A stretch of 64,000 nucleotides of DNA from Nocardia jinanensis (GCF_014645735.1 NZ_BMMH01000002.1:558001-622000); one strand, 5' to 3'. Positions 34,863 to 44,421 are shown, counted from the stretch's first letter. Numbers and translations: made by a program. The notes: generated by a model from the letters alone, not told the origin.

Positions 34863-35513
34863 TCGCTGCGGAGGCCGTCGGCCCCGATTCGTCCACCTCG
34901 ATCCGGAGGATTTGGGGCGCTCACCTCGCTCTCCGCCCAACCCCTGCGCGCCGACCACTGCCGATTCACGGCCGCCCTCTTCACCAGCATCACCGAAACC
35001 GGCCAGGAACCTGCCACCGACCCCGGAGTGTTGACCTGGCACCGGCCTCGACAGCAGAAGTGCTGTCATTCTTCGTCTGCGCAAATCGCCACACGGGGCG
35101 CCGAATGACGACCGAATTCACCTGGAACCACTGCCGGACTGCGAGTCCGCACAGAGTGCCGGTGGCCCAGTGGAATCGGTGGATAGCATCCGCGACATGA
35201 GAGCACCGCTACCCCATCTCGACCACCGGGTTCGCCCGGGAATCCTGCTCGGTGGATTGGTCTGCGCGGTCGGAGTCCTCGGCGCGGAGAACGCACGCAC
35301 CGGTGCTGAGCGCGCGGCAAGCACCCTTGCACCCGGGTTTCCCACCTGAACAGCCCGTTCGACCATAACCCGTACCACTGTGAACGGTCACAAGACAGAC
35401 GGTGCGACCCTGCACGGTCGTCCAGTCGAGTTCGTAAACCCACCCGCGATCCGGCGCATGATCATTACTGTTGAGCCCCAGTCGCGCCACCAGGGGTAAA
35501 AGGAGTCAGCAGT
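34863..35513. other. intergenic region, 651 bp
   Basis: No gene stands out on either strand. Several open frames exist but they lack ribosome-binding sites and protein-like composition. A 50-codon frame at 35197-35349 has a hydrophobic middle (listed separately). The last bases before 35514 hold AAAGGAGTCAGCAGT, the ribosome-binding site of the PucR-type gene. It could be an eroded gene, but no homology is recognisable to me. Confidence 0.4.
35197..35349 (+). CDS. possible 50-residue membrane/secreted peptide
   Basis: The frame begins MRAPLPHLDHRVRPG, has one hydrophobic stretch (ILLGGLVCAVGVLGAEN) and ends APGFPT. No clear ribosome-binding site precedes it. It may be a random frame in the long intergenic region. 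Confidence 0.25.
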   Translation: MRAPLPHLDHRVRPGILLGGLVCAVGVLGAENARTGAERAASTLAPGFPT

Positions 35514-36731
35514 ATGACAGTCGATACGACCAGAACGAAGCTGACGCTATCCGGCCAGCCCATGTCGGCCCCACTACAGGACGTGCGCAAACTGTCCCGG
35601 CGCATGGTGGGCCACTTCGTGGAAAACGTGGTCCCGTGCGGCACTCTGCCCGGCGATGCGATCCACGGTGATGTCACCACCATCACCCGCACCTGTCTCG
35701 AACTCGCGGTCAGCATGCTCGACGGCAAGGACATCCCGGAGAAGACACGGCGGCTGGAGAACGCCGCGGCCGGCTGGGCGCGTGAGGGGGTACCGATCGA
35801 CACCATCCACCACGCCGTGCACGAGGGGTTCCGGCTGGGCCTGGATCTGGTGGTCTCCAATGCCACGGTCACCGACTATTCGTCGCTGGTCGACGGAGCC
35901 AAACTGGTCGTCGAGATGCTGGACAAGATGACCGTCTGCATCTCCATGGCCTATGTCCGCGAACTGCGCTCGGTGGTCAGCGAACATCACACCGCAGTAC
36001 ACACGCTGACCTCCGCGCTACTGGGCGGGCACAGCACCTCGACCATGGCCCGGGAATGCGGTATCGAGATCGCGCCTGCCTACACCGTCCTCGCGATGGC
36101 CATTCCGGCGCACCCGGACGAATCGGTTCCGGCGCTCGACGGCAAGGTCGTCGCCCGGCGCAAACTGCGCCGGGTCCAAGCCGAACTGGCTACCCGCTGC
36201 GAGGATTCGGCGCTGTCGTTGCTGAGCGTGGACGGCGGCACCGTGCTGCTGCCGTCGGAGATACTGGCCGGCGAAGCACTCGACGAACTGGTCGCCCAAC
36301 TGTCGCGGGCGGCGCAGGTACCCCTCAGCGCGGCGGTGGTGGAGGCGCCCACCGCGGACGTGCCCGCGGCGGCCGATCAGGCCCACGAGCTGCTGGATAT
36401 GATACAGCGGCTCGACTGTGTGCCCGGACTGTACCGATTCGACGATATGGCCCTGGAATACCAGCTCACCCGCCCCGGGCCCGGCCGCGAGTACCTGGGC
36501 TCGCTGCTGGATCCGCTCGACGACCATCCGGAGTTGCTGGAAACCCTCCAGCGTCATATCAGCAACAACCTGAACCGGCAGCGCACCGCGCGTCTCATGC
36601 ATATCCACACCAACACCATCGACTACCGGCTCAAGCGGGTCGCCCAGCTCACCGGTTTCGATCCGACGCAGCCGTCGGGACTGTGGTATCTGCGTTCCGC
36701 GCTCGTCGCGCGTAGTTACCGCGCGAGCTGA
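35514..36731 (+). CDS. PucR family transcriptional regulator
   Basis: A 405-residue protein with three parts. The N-terminal helical domain (~20-165) contains WAREGVPIDTIHHAVHEGFR and resembles the RsbRD-type sensor domain of PucR-like regulators. The middle part is a degenerate GGDEF-like domain. The C-terminal PucR helix-turn-helix (~345-400) has HISNNLNRQRTARLMHIHTN then TIDYRLKRVAQLTGF. Mycobacterial and nocardial genomes carry many of these; most targets are unknown. AAAGGAG precedes the start. The next, convergent gene encodes only the same N-terminal domain, 3 bp away. Confidence 0.9.
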   Translation: MTVDTTRTKLTLSGQPMSAPLQDVRKLSRRMVGHFVENVVPCGTLPGDAIHGDVTTITRTCLELAVSMLDGKDIPEKTRRLENAAAGWAREGVPIDTIHHAVHEGFRLGLDLVVSNATVTDYSSLVDGAKLVVEMLDKMTVCISMAYVRELRSVVSEHHTAVHTLTSALLGGHSTSTMARECGIEIAPAYTVLAMAIPAHPDESVPALDGKVVARRKLRRVQAELATRCEDSALSLLSVDGGTVLLPSEILAGEALDELVAQLSRAAQVPLSAAVVEAPTADVPAAADQAHELLDMIQRLDCVPGLYRFDDMALEYQLTRPGPGREYLGSLLDPLDDHPELLETLQRHISNNLNRQRTARLMHIHTNTIDYRLKRVAQLTGFDPTQPSGLWYLRSALVARSYRAS

Positions 36732-36734
36732 TCC

Positions 36735-37196
36735 TCACGCCTGTTCCTGCCCACTGCGCACCTGCGCCACATAGGCACGCGACACCGCTGCGGTCAAGGT
36801 GTCGAGAACGTCGACCACGAAACAGCCGTCCACACCGTCGGCCGCGGCGGCCGGCTTCTGCTGCGCCGGATCACGCAGCCCCAGACCGCTTTTCACGCCC
36901 TCGTGCAGTGCGTGCTGGATGATCTCGAGGGGAATCTTCTCCCGCGCCCAGCGGGCGGCGGCCACCTCCAGCCGGGCCAGCACCTGGCGCCCGGAGGGAT
37001 CCGAATCGTCCAGCAGCGCCAGCGCCAGACCCAGGCCCACCCGGAAAGCCGTCTCGAAATCCGATCCCGGCTGTTCGGTCGGCACCGCCACCACACTGTT
37101 CGCCGACCAGATGCGCATCAGCTCGGCCGGATCCGGCACCTCGAACAGCTCCCGGGAGTCCCCGGGCTCGCGGTCGTACTGCTCACTCGTGCACAT
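36735..37196 (-). CDS. stand-alone PucR-type N-terminal sensor domain
   Basis: A 153-residue protein. Its core WAREKIPLEIIQHALHEGVK and the later VVDVLDTLTAAVSRAYVAQ match segments of the neighbouring PucR regulator's N-terminal domain (WAREGVPIDTIHHAVHEGFR; VVEMLDKMTVCISMAYVRE). It has no helix-turn-helix. ATG 37196 follows GGAGGGAG. It could act as a partner or antagonist of PucR-type regulators by mixed dimer formation; this is inference. It is convergent with the full-length regulator, 3 bp apart. Confidence 0.8.
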   Translation of the reverse strand: MCTSEQYDREPGDSRELFEVPDPAELMRIWSANSVVAVPTEQPGSDFETAFRVGLGLALALLDDSDPSGRQVLARLEVAAARWAREKIPLEIIQHALHEGVKSGLGLRDPAQQKPAAAADGVDGCFVVDVLDTLTAAVSRAYVAQVRSGQEQA

Positions 37197-37423
37197 GACA
37201 TGCTCCCTCCACCAGCGACCGGCAACCGATATGGACAAACGTATAGTTACCCGGCCGTCGCGGTACGACACATCACCCGGACTTCGGTCCACCTCGGAAC
37301 GCGGCTCGGCAAAGATAGTGAGACGTCCCATCAACAGATACTTCGATTTCGTGTAGACGCCCACCGGCCCCGCCCCGGGCACACGACGAGCGCCCCGCCG
37401 CTCCTCCCGGTTAAGGTGCGGCG

Positions 37424-38200
37424 GTGGATACCGGTGATCTGATAGACCGCAGCAGTTCCATCGCGGAGCGGCTCACGACGACCCAGGCGGCGCCGCCGCC
37501 CTGGCTGGTACTCGCCACCGCGGTGGCGGCGCTGATACTGGTCGGGTACGGGCCGCTGTGGCGGATCACCCGCAATGTGGTCACCATCGCGCACGAGGGC
37601 GGGCACGCCCTGATCGCGCTGCTGAGCGGACGCAGGCTCAACGCCATCACGCTGCACTCGGATACCTCGGGGCTCACCGTGTCCAGCGGAAAACCCTACG
37701 GGCTGGGCATGATCCTGACCGCGCTGGCCGGTTACCCGGCGCCGCCTCTGGTCGGCCTCGGTTTCGCGGCGCTGCTGGGCGCCGGGCGGATCACCCTCAT
37801 GTTGTGGATCGCGATCGCCGCGCTGGCCGTGATGCTGGTGATGATCCGCAATGTGTACGGTGTGATCTCCGTGGTGAGCACCGGCGCACTGGTTTTCGCG
37901 GTGTCCCGGTTCGGCTCCGATGCCCTGCAGGCCGGGTTCGCCTATCTGGCGACATGGCTGCTACTGCTGGCCGGCAGCCGGCCGGTGCTGGAACTACAGC
38001 GCACCCGCTCCCGGATGCGCGACGGCACCACCGACGCCGATCAACTGGCCCGGCTCACCCGGTTGCCCGGCCTGTTCTGGGTGGTCGTATTCCTGGCTGT
38101 CGCCCTGGGCGCGCTCGTGCTCGGGGCCGGACTGCTCCTGTCGGCGACCGAGGGCATCTGCCTCCCGATCCCCAACGGTGCGGACTGCCCGGCGAACTGA
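37424..38200 (+). CDS. M50-family membrane metallopeptidase (M50B-like)
   Basis: A 258-residue membrane protein with about six transmembrane helices. His57-Glu58-Gly-Gly-His61 in TIAHEGGHALIALLSGRR is the zinc-binding HExxH motif, inside the first helical region as in M50B site-2-type proteases. A second ligand Asp is not obvious. Related actinobacterial proteins are called M50 family peptidases of unknown substrate. GTG start; the ribosome-binding site is weak (TTAAGGTGCGGC). It is convergent with the siderophore-interacting protein gene, 16 bp away. Confidence 0.88.
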   Translation: MDTGDLIDRSSSIAERLTTTQAAPPPWLVLATAVAALILVGYGPLWRITRNVVTIAHEGGHALIALLSGRRLNAITLHSDTSGLTVSSGKPYGLGMILTALAGYPAPPLVGLGFAALLGAGRITLMLWIAIAALAVMLVMIRNVYGVISVVSTGALVFAVSRFGSDALQAGFAYLATWLLLLAGSRPVLELQRTRSRMRDGTTDADQLARLTRLPGLFWVVVFLAVALGALVLGAGLLLSATEGICLPIPNGADCPAN

Positions 38201-38216
38201 GCGCGCGCCGGGGCGA

Positions 38217-38993
38217 CTAACCCGCGGTCTCGGCCTCGGCGAGTTCCCGCTTCCAGACCCGGAAGCTCTCCTCGGTGCGGCCTCGGCGCCAATACCCGGA
38301 GATGGAGGCGAATTCCGCGGCGACACCGCGTTCCTTACGGATATAGGGGCGCAGATTGTGCATCACGGCCTGCGCCTCGCCGTGGATGAACACCTGCGCC
38401 CGGCCCGGCAGCCACGGTGCCGCGCGCACCGCGCCGATCAGCGGCGCGTTATCGCCGGCGCGATCGTCACCGACTTCGTGGGCGGCACCGCCGCGATGCA
38501 CCCAGGTGACGTCCACCAGCGCCTCGGAAGTAAAAGTGATCTCATCGGCCGAGTCCGCGACCTCGATGAACACCTTCGCGGGCGCGCCCTCGGGTAGCGC
38601 CTCCACCGCCGCGGCGATGGCCGGCAACGCGGCCTCGTCACCGGCGAGCAGATGCCAGTCCGCATCCGCGCGTGGTGCGTACGCCCCGCTCGGCCCGAAG
38701 AAGGTGACCTGCTCACCGGGCCGGACCGCGGCGGCCCAGGGCCCCGCGATGCCCTCGTCGCCGTGCACCACGAAATCGATGGCGATCTCCCGGGCCGCGC
38801 TGTCCACGGAACGGACCGTATAGGTGCGCGCGACCTCGCCCTCGGGGCGGTCGAACAGCAGTTTCACGTAGGCGTCGGTGAACTCGTTCGTATCGAAATC
38901 GTCGAATCCGGGGTCGCCCAGGTACACCCGGGCGATATGCGGGCCGAGCCACTCCGTCCGGGCGACGGTCATGGTCGTGCGCTTCCTGGCCAT
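38217..38993 (-). CDS. siderophore-interacting FAD-binding ferric reductase
   Basis: A 258-residue SIP-family protein. The FAD-binding part includes ARTYTVRSVDSAAREIAIDF, where RxYT contacts the flavin, and the NAD(P)H-binding part has HLLAGDEAALPAIAAAVEAL; the C-terminal FIHGEAQAVMHNLRPYI and SGYWRRGRTEE are family hallmarks. It releases iron from ferric siderophores by reduction in the cytoplasm. GAGGAGG precedes the ATG. An IdeR-type box lies 12 bp upstream, so it should be repressed by iron. No siderophore synthesis genes are adjacent. Confidence 0.94.
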   Translation of the reverse strand: MARKRTTMTVARTEWLGPHIARVYLGDPGFDDFDTNEFTDAYVKLLFDRPEGEVARTYTVRSVDSAAREIAIDFVVHGDEGIAGPWAAAVRPGEQVTFFGPSGAYAPRADADWHLLAGDEAALPAIAAAVEALPEGAPAKVFIEVADSADEITFTSEALVDVTWVHRGGAAHEVGDDRAGDNAPLIGAVRAAPWLPGRAQVFIHGEAQAVMHNLRPYIRKERGVAAEFASISGYWRRGRTEESFRVWKRELAEAETAG

Positions 38994-39005
38994 CCGGCCT
39001 CCTCA

Positions 39006-39024
39006 ACTAATTAGGCTTACCTAA
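39006..39024. promoter_or_regulatory. IdeR/DtxR iron box
   Basis: ACTAATTAGGCTTACCTAA matches the 19-bp IdeR consensus TTAGGTTAGGCTAACCTAA at 13 positions, with TTAGG..CCTAA as conserved half-sites. It lies 12 bp before the SIP start and overlaps its ribosome-binding region, fitting iron-dependent repression. Confidence 0.75.
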
Positions 39025-39143
39025 GCAACGTACCAGCCGTCTCGGACGCGTTGTGTAGCGTCCGTCTCCTACTGACCGAAATATCAGGCAAGGAACCGTT
39101 TTTGGGTTAATCTCACACAAACTTCCGGACGAAGGCACCAACC

Positions 39144-40385
39144 ATGACCGCGGCAACTGTCATCCGCCCGCTCGCGCCCAGCGAACAGATCTTCGCATTC
39201 AGCGAGGTTTTCGTCGGATACTGCGCCCGAATGTCCGGACGGCTCGACCTCAGCGCCCTGGCCGCGGCCTTCGAAGCCCTGGTCACGGCTCATCCCATCC
39301 TCGGCGCGCAACTCGCGCCCACCGAGCCGATCGGGCACACCCTGGTCACCTCCGGCCCTCCCGAGATCGTGCTGACCGTCGCCGACGGCGATCCGGAGCT
39401 GCTGCTCACCGGCGCCGAACCGGATCAGCGCCGAGCCCTCGGCACCCTGCACGTGGTGCTGTCCGAGGATATGGCGAGCGTCACACTGCTGGTCCATCAC
39501 AGCATTGCCGACGCCACCCACGCGCTGAACCTGCTCGAGCGATTGTGGCACTGCTATGTGTCCGCCGCGGCCGGGCGCATATTTTCGCTCCCGCCGGCCA
39601 GACAGCCGATGCCGGTCGAGGATCTGCTCGCCGCGCGCGGGATCGTGCGCCGACCGGTCCCGGGTAGCGACGAACCACCCCGCGCCCTCCCACCGTTGCC
39701 TCCGGCACAGGCGCTGAACGCGAACGAGAACGTGTATCCGCCACTGCGCACCACCCGCTGCCGGCTCAGCCGGGAACAAAGCACCGACCTCGTCGCCTAC
39801 GGGCACCGCGCCGGAGTGACGGTACACAGCCTGGTCGCCGCGGCGCTGCTGCTCACCGAGTCCGAGGCCCGGCAGCTGCCGGTCGACGAACTGCTGTGTT
39901 CGTATTCCGTGGATCTGCGCCGCAGGGTCGCGCCCCGGATCGGGCCCACCGAGGGAACGAATGTGCTGGGCTTCGCCGGCTACCGGCCCGGCCCCGGCAC
40001 CGAGGGCACGCTCACCGCGCTGGCACACGGAGTCTTCCACGCATTGCGTACCGGGCTCACCTCCGGCTACATCCAGCAGACCCCACTACAACTCCCCGAC
40101 ACCCTGGCCGCGCCACCGGCCAACCCGTTCGACACGGTGATGACCACCAATTGGGGGCGATTACCCCGGCTATCGGTACCGACACTGCGAATCCACGATT
40201 TCCGCACCACCATGATCGCCAAACCCGATCCGACCGGACGCCGGCCCCCGCAGGCAGGCGGCGGCACCAGCATCATCAGCACCTACGACGACCGTCTCAG
40301 CGTCGAGATCCACCATCCCCCCGAGTTCACTCCGGTGCAGACACCCCGGATCGAACGGCTGGAGAATCTACTCACCCGGCTCTGA
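39144..40385 (+). CDS. PapA5-like acyltransferase (phthiocerol dimycocerosyl transferase family)
   Basis: A 413-residue acyltransferase of the condensation-domain superfamily. The catalytic motif HHSIADA is at residues 118-124 with His119 as base and Asp123 as structural residue. NWG at 336-338 matches the conserved structural motif near the C-terminus of PapA5 enzymes. It transfers acyl chains from a carrier protein or CoA to an alcohol, making complex surface lipids. No polyketide synthase is adjacent; a candidate carrier is the ACP at 21875, which is far. Divergent from the iron-regulated SIP gene but without a clear iron box of its own. Confidence 0.88.
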   Translation: MTAATVIRPLAPSEQIFAFSEVFVGYCARMSGRLDLSALAAAFEALVTAHPILGAQLAPTEPIGHTLVTSGPPEIVLTVADGDPELLLTGAEPDQRRALGTLHVVLSEDMASVTLLVHHSIADATHALNLLERLWHCYVSAAAGRIFSLPPARQPMPVEDLLAARGIVRRPVPGSDEPPRALPPLPPAQALNANENVYPPLRTTRCRLSREQSTDLVAYGHRAGVTVHSLVAAALLLTESEARQLPVDELLCSYSVDLRRRVAPRIGPTEGTNVLGFAGYRPGPGTEGTLTALAHGVFHALRTGLTSGYIQQTPLQLPDTLAAPPANPFDTVMTTNWGRLPRLSVPTLRIHDFRTTMIAKPDPTGRRPPQAGGGTSIISTYDDRLSVEIHHPPEFTPVQTPRIERLENLLTRL

Positions 40386-40400
40386 CCCCGCCGCGATACT

Positions 40401-41780
40401 TCAGACTCCCTGCAGCGATGCCAGCTCGAGCACCGTGATGTCCGACGGAGCCGCCACCCGGACCGGCGGCCCCCAGGCCCCGGCACCGCGGGTCACATAC
40501 AGCGCCGTTCCCCCGTACAGTTCCAGCCCCGCGACGGTCGGATTGGGCAGCCGCGCGATCAGATTGCCCGGCCACAGCTGTCCCCCGTGGGTATGCCCGG
40601 ACAATTGGAGGTCGACCCCGTACGCCACCGATTCGTGGATCACCACCGGCTGATGCGCCAGCAGTACGCAGGCCCGGCCGGCGTCCCGGCCGTCCAGGGC
40701 AGCCGCGAAATCGGGCCCTCGACCGGAAGCGGTCCCCCGGGGGTCGTCGACGCCGGCGAGATCGAAATCGGGCAATGACACCCGATCGTTGAGCAGTACC
40801 TTCATCCCGAGCTCACCCACCCGGGTGAGCCACGCGTCGGCGTCGGAGAAGTACTCGTGGTTTCCCGGTACAAAGTAGACACCCAGCGGTGCGCTGAGTC
40901 CGGCCAGCGGTTCGGTTTCGGCCCGCAGATCCGCCGCGGTGCCGTCGGCGAGGTCGCCGGCGACCGCGATCAGGTCCGGACGGGTGTCGTTCACCGTGCG
41001 CACCACCCGTTCGCAGAACGCGCGACCCAGCGCGGGACCCAGGTGCAGATCACTGACCAGGGCGATCCGCAGACCGTGCGCCCGAGCGGGCAACTTCGCC
41101 AGGGGAACGGTCACCCGCCGGACCGCCGGACCGTCCAGTACTCCGTAGGTGCCGGTGCCCACGACCGCACCGGCCGCGATCACCGTTGCCCCGGCCGCCA
41201 GCCGCGAGACCAGCATCCGCCGCGAAATCGGGCGCCGCCCCGGTGCCTCGGATTCACCGTGCGGTGCCGGCGCCTCCGGTCCGCCCATTGCGGAACCCAC
41301 CGGACCAGGTGCGCTGCCCGGCGGGGCGCCCGCGCCGGGCACTTCGCCGACGGCCGCTCCGACCGGTTGCGGTGTAGCCGCCGCGGTGGATTCGGGCGCT
41401 GTGACCGCATCCGGTGCGGTGGCGGGTCCCGCGCCCGCCGGCGCGGTGGTACCGGCGTCCCGGAGCACCAGGCCGCGCAGCAGCAGCGGTCGTACGACCT
41501 CACCGGCCAGCACACCGAGCAGCAGATAGAGGAACAGCGCCGCCCACAGGAATCCGGGCCAGGTCAGCCAGCGCCAGGAAGCCCGGTCCACCCCACCGAA
41601 CATCACCGCGAACGCACCACACATCGCACACGCGCCGACGGCCAGCACAACGGCACCGGGTATCCGCCAGCGGGATCCGTGTCGTGTGGTGTCACGCACC
41701 AGCCGCCGCCACAGGTACCAGTGCAGCCCGGCGATCAACCACGCCACGGCCAGTCCTGTGAGCACGGAAACTACTACCAC
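40401..41780 (-). CDS. membrane-bound metallophosphoesterase
   Basis: A 459-residue protein. The N-terminal ~100 residues have three transmembrane helices, then a long Ala/Pro/Gly-rich linker and a fourth helix (LVSRLAAGATVIAAGAVVGT). The calcineurin-like phosphoesterase domain follows with DLHLGP, GDLADG, GNHEYF and GHTHGGQLW, the complete metal-binding set. The RRPISRRMLVSR segment before the last helix looks like an internal positive-inside/Tat-like signal. YkuE/YaeI-type enzymes cleave phosphodiesters outside the membrane. GTG 41780 was chosen with GGGAGAGG upstream; a 22-residue extension is possible. Convergent with the acyltransferase gene. Confidence 0.88.
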   Translation of the reverse strand: MVVVSVLTGLAVAWLIAGLHWYLWRRLVRDTTRHGSRWRIPGAVVLAVGACAMCGAFAVMFGGVDRASWRWLTWPGFLWAALFLYLLLGVLAGEVVRPLLLRGLVLRDAGTTAPAGAGPATAPDAVTAPESTAAATPQPVGAAVGEVPGAGAPPGSAPGPVGSAMGGPEAPAPHGESEAPGRRPISRRMLVSRLAAGATVIAAGAVVGTGTYGVLDGPAVRRVTVPLAKLPARAHGLRIALVSDLHLGPALGRAFCERVVRTVNDTRPDLIAVAGDLADGTAADLRAETEPLAGLSAPLGVYFVPGNHEYFSDADAWLTRVGELGMKVLLNDRVSLPDFDLAGVDDPRGTASGRGPDFAAALDGRDAGRACVLLAHQPVVIHESVAYGVDLQLSGHTHGGQLWPGNLIARLPNPTVAGLELYGGTALYVTRGAGAWGPPVRVAAPSDITVLELASLQGV

Positions 41781-42012
41781 GGAGGATGCCTCTCCCGACC
41801 AATTGATTGTGCGGCTGATGAATCTACTCCTCGCCGCCCGGACCATCCGTGGCCCCCACGATCATCGGTCCACCACGCGGCGGCACTCACGCATGCGAGC
41901 CGCGACCGGGAACCATCGATAACACCATGTCGCGGTGATCATCGGGTATCTCTGCAGCACACCGGCATTCAGGTGTTCGAGGTCACCGGCAGGCCCGCGC
42001 GAACGACCGGAG

Positions 42013-44190
42013 TCACACCGACCCGGTGACTCCCAGCCCGCCCAGAGCCGACGGCGGGAGTTCCCCGTCCGGCCGGCCGGCCAGCAGCCATTTCAGAATC
42101 TTCCCGGTCTCCCCGCGCGGCAGCGCCGACATGAAGGTCACATCGCGGGGAACGGAGAACCGGCTCAGCCGATGCCGGATATAGGTGCGCACCATATCCG
42201 AATCCAGTCCGGCCCCTTCGTGTTTCACCACGAACGCGGCCAGCCGCTGGCCGAATTCGGGGTCCGGGACACCCACCACAGCGACTTCGCTCACCTGCGG
42301 CAGATGCGCGAGGGCTTCTTCCACCGGGCGCGGGAAAACGTTCTCGCCGCCGGAGATGATCATCTCGTCGTCCCGGCCGGCGATGAACAACCGGCCGTTG
42401 ACATCGAAATACCCGAGGTCACCGGTATCGAGCATCCCGTGCGCCTCGTCGGGCGGCGCGGAGTTGACATAGCCGTCGAACAGCATGTGGTTGCCGACGA
42501 AGATATGTCCGGTGGCGCCGATCGGCACCGGTTTGTGGTCGGGTCCCAGCACCGAGACCCGGGTCCCCAGCGGCGGCCGGCCCGCGGTGGTGGGCGCGAA
42601 GCGCAGATCCACGGGGGTGGCGATGGTCGCCCACGAGACCTCGGTGGATCCGTAGACGTTGTAGAGGATATCGCCGTAGGTGTCCATGAACCGCAGTACC
42701 GTGACCCCCGCCAGCGGTGCCCCGCAACTGATGACATGCCGCAGGCTGGAGGTGTCGTAGCGGGCGCGCACGGCCGGAGGCAGATCGAGAATCCGGTTCA
42801 CCATGGTGGGCACCACGATCATGGTGGTGACCCGGTGTTCGGCGACCGCGCGCAAACAGTCCTCGGCATCGAAACGTTCCGGCAGTACCACCGTGCACCG
42901 CAGCGCGGTGCTCAGCTGCAATCCGGCCAGGCCCCAGGTGTGGAACAGCGGGGCGGGGATGAGCATGGTCGATTCCATCTCCATCGGGATCCGCGACAGC
43001 AGCGCGGCGATGGTGCCGAAACCCTTCGGGTGCGGCCGGCGCGCCCCTTTCGGGATCCCGCTGGTGCCCGAGGTGAGCACGATCAGCCGACCCGGCTGGG
43101 TGGGCTGACGGAAGCCGCTCTCCCCCACCTCGATCAGATCCTCGACGGTGTACCGATCCGGGAACGGCGGCCGCAGGTCGGTGTTGTACCGGGGAATGTC
43201 GTCGTGCAGATACTGCACCAGCTGTTCGAGGTCGCCGTCGACGAACAGCGCCGAGAGCCGGTGCCGCTGCACGATCTGCTCGATGGTCCGCGCGGACAGT
43301 CCGGCATTGAGCAGCGCCACGTCCACGCCGAGCTTACCGGCGGCGACCATGGTTTCGACCATGCCCGCGTGATTGCGCGAGAGGAGGCCGATCGCGTCGC
43401 CGGCGCCGAGTCCCACCGCCGCCATCGCCCCGGCCAGCGCGTTGCTGCGCCGGTCCATATCGGCGAAGGTGCGGGATCCGCGATCGTCGACGACGGCGGC
43501 GCGGCCGGGTGAATACGCGGCTCCGGCCGCGTATCCTCCGGCCAGGTTGAAACCCCATTTGTTCAACGACAGCAACTGTTTCATCACCGCGTTGGGCCGG
43601 GTACGCACCACACCGCTGATCGTGACCTGCCGCAGTACCTCGAGCTGGAGCCGCACCAGCGACCCCTCCCCGTTCACCACCGTCGAGGTGCGCGCGCCGC
43701 GCAGGATATCGGCGATCCGGCGCAACCCCTTGGCAGTCCAATCCTGGATCGCCGCGTTCGACAGGTCGGTGATATCGCGGTGCACCCGTCCCGGGGCGAA
43801 ATAGGTGATCGATACCGTGCAGCGGTCGCCTTCGCCGTACATCCGCAGGGCCGCGAAACTCCCGATCTCCGGTGTGTGCAGTTCCAGGCTCTCGTACCAC
43901 CGGCCGGTCACCACCCGGACGCGCAGCGCCCGGATACCGGCTTCCGGTGTGCCGATCCGGAATTCGAATACCGTCTGCTCTCCGGGCACATCCAGGCGCG
44001 CGCACGCGCCGATACCGGTGAACACCCGCGGATAGGTCTGCGGGTCGAGGAGCAGATCCCAGACAGCGGCGCGCGCAGCGGGGATTTCCGCGACCATATC
44101 GATGACGTCGGTAACCAACTCCCGCAACTTCTCGTCAGCCCGCACCGAACAACTGGGCCGGCGGGGTAACCCATCTGTAACGTCCCTCAC
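42013..44190 (-). CDS. SRPBCC domain fused to acyl-CoA synthetase (AMP-binding)
   Basis: A 725-residue fusion. Residues ~25-165 form an SRPBCC/polyketide cyclase-like domain (AVWDLLLDPQTYPRVFTGIG, VSITYFAPGRVHRDI). Residues ~215-715 form an ANL-superfamily adenylating enzyme: LTSGTSGIPKGA (P-loop), YGSTEVSWA, DTGDLGYFDVNGRLFIAGR and the catalytic Lys in RGETGKILKW. It likely activates a fatty or aromatic acid to acyl-CoA. The SRPBCC part may bind the acid or a lipid. GTG 44190 begins the frame; GTG 44145 is an alternative. It has no close neighbours in an operon. Confidence 0.88.
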   Translation of the reverse strand: MRDVTDGLPRRPSCSVRADEKLRELVTDVIDMVAEIPAARAAVWDLLLDPQTYPRVFTGIGACARLDVPGEQTVFEFRIGTPEAGIRALRVRVVTGRWYESLELHTPEIGSFAALRMYGEGDRCTVSITYFAPGRVHRDITDLSNAAIQDWTAKGLRRIADILRGARTSTVVNGEGSLVRLQLEVLRQVTISGVVRTRPNAVMKQLLSLNKWGFNLAGGYAAGAAYSPGRAAVVDDRGSRTFADMDRRSNALAGAMAAVGLGAGDAIGLLSRNHAGMVETMVAAGKLGVDVALLNAGLSARTIEQIVQRHRLSALFVDGDLEQLVQYLHDDIPRYNTDLRPPFPDRYTVEDLIEVGESGFRQPTQPGRLIVLTSGTSGIPKGARRPHPKGFGTIAALLSRIPMEMESTMLIPAPLFHTWGLAGLQLSTALRCTVVLPERFDAEDCLRAVAEHRVTTMIVVPTMVNRILDLPPAVRARYDTSSLRHVISCGAPLAGVTVLRFMDTYGDILYNVYGSTEVSWATIATPVDLRFAPTTAGRPPLGTRVSVLGPDHKPVPIGATGHIFVGNHMLFDGYVNSAPPDEAHGMLDTGDLGYFDVNGRLFIAGRDDEMIISGGENVFPRPVEEALAHLPQVSEVAVVGVPDPEFGQRLAAFVVKHEGAGLDSDMVRTYIRHRLSRFSVPRDVTFMSALPRGETGKILKWLLAGRPDGELPPSALGGLGVTGSV

Positions 44191-44421
44191 AATAGCGCGG
44201 CGGCATAGTTGTTACCAGCGAGTAGGAACGCTCTGTGACAGGTCACGAAGCTGATTGCCCGGCGTTCACCCGACGCGCCGAACCTGGTGTTGGAGGTTGT
44301 CCAATCCCGCCGCCGACCAGGGTGTGACAACTCCCAGCGACCGCTCACTCCGCCCGCATGTCCGTTGTGCGCGAATTACATTCGGCCGCGTACCACTCGC
44401 TCCGACCTCGGAGGACCCACG

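Noticed and set aside
35209..35490. 93-codon leftward frame in the long intergenic region
   Set aside because: No ribosome-binding site and no recognisable domain; it lies over the promoter region of the PucR-type gene.
39144..40385. NRPS condensation domain of a siderophore cluster
   Set aside because: A single stand-alone HHxxxDx protein with the PapA5 NWG motif; no adenylation or carrier domains around and no iron box on its side.
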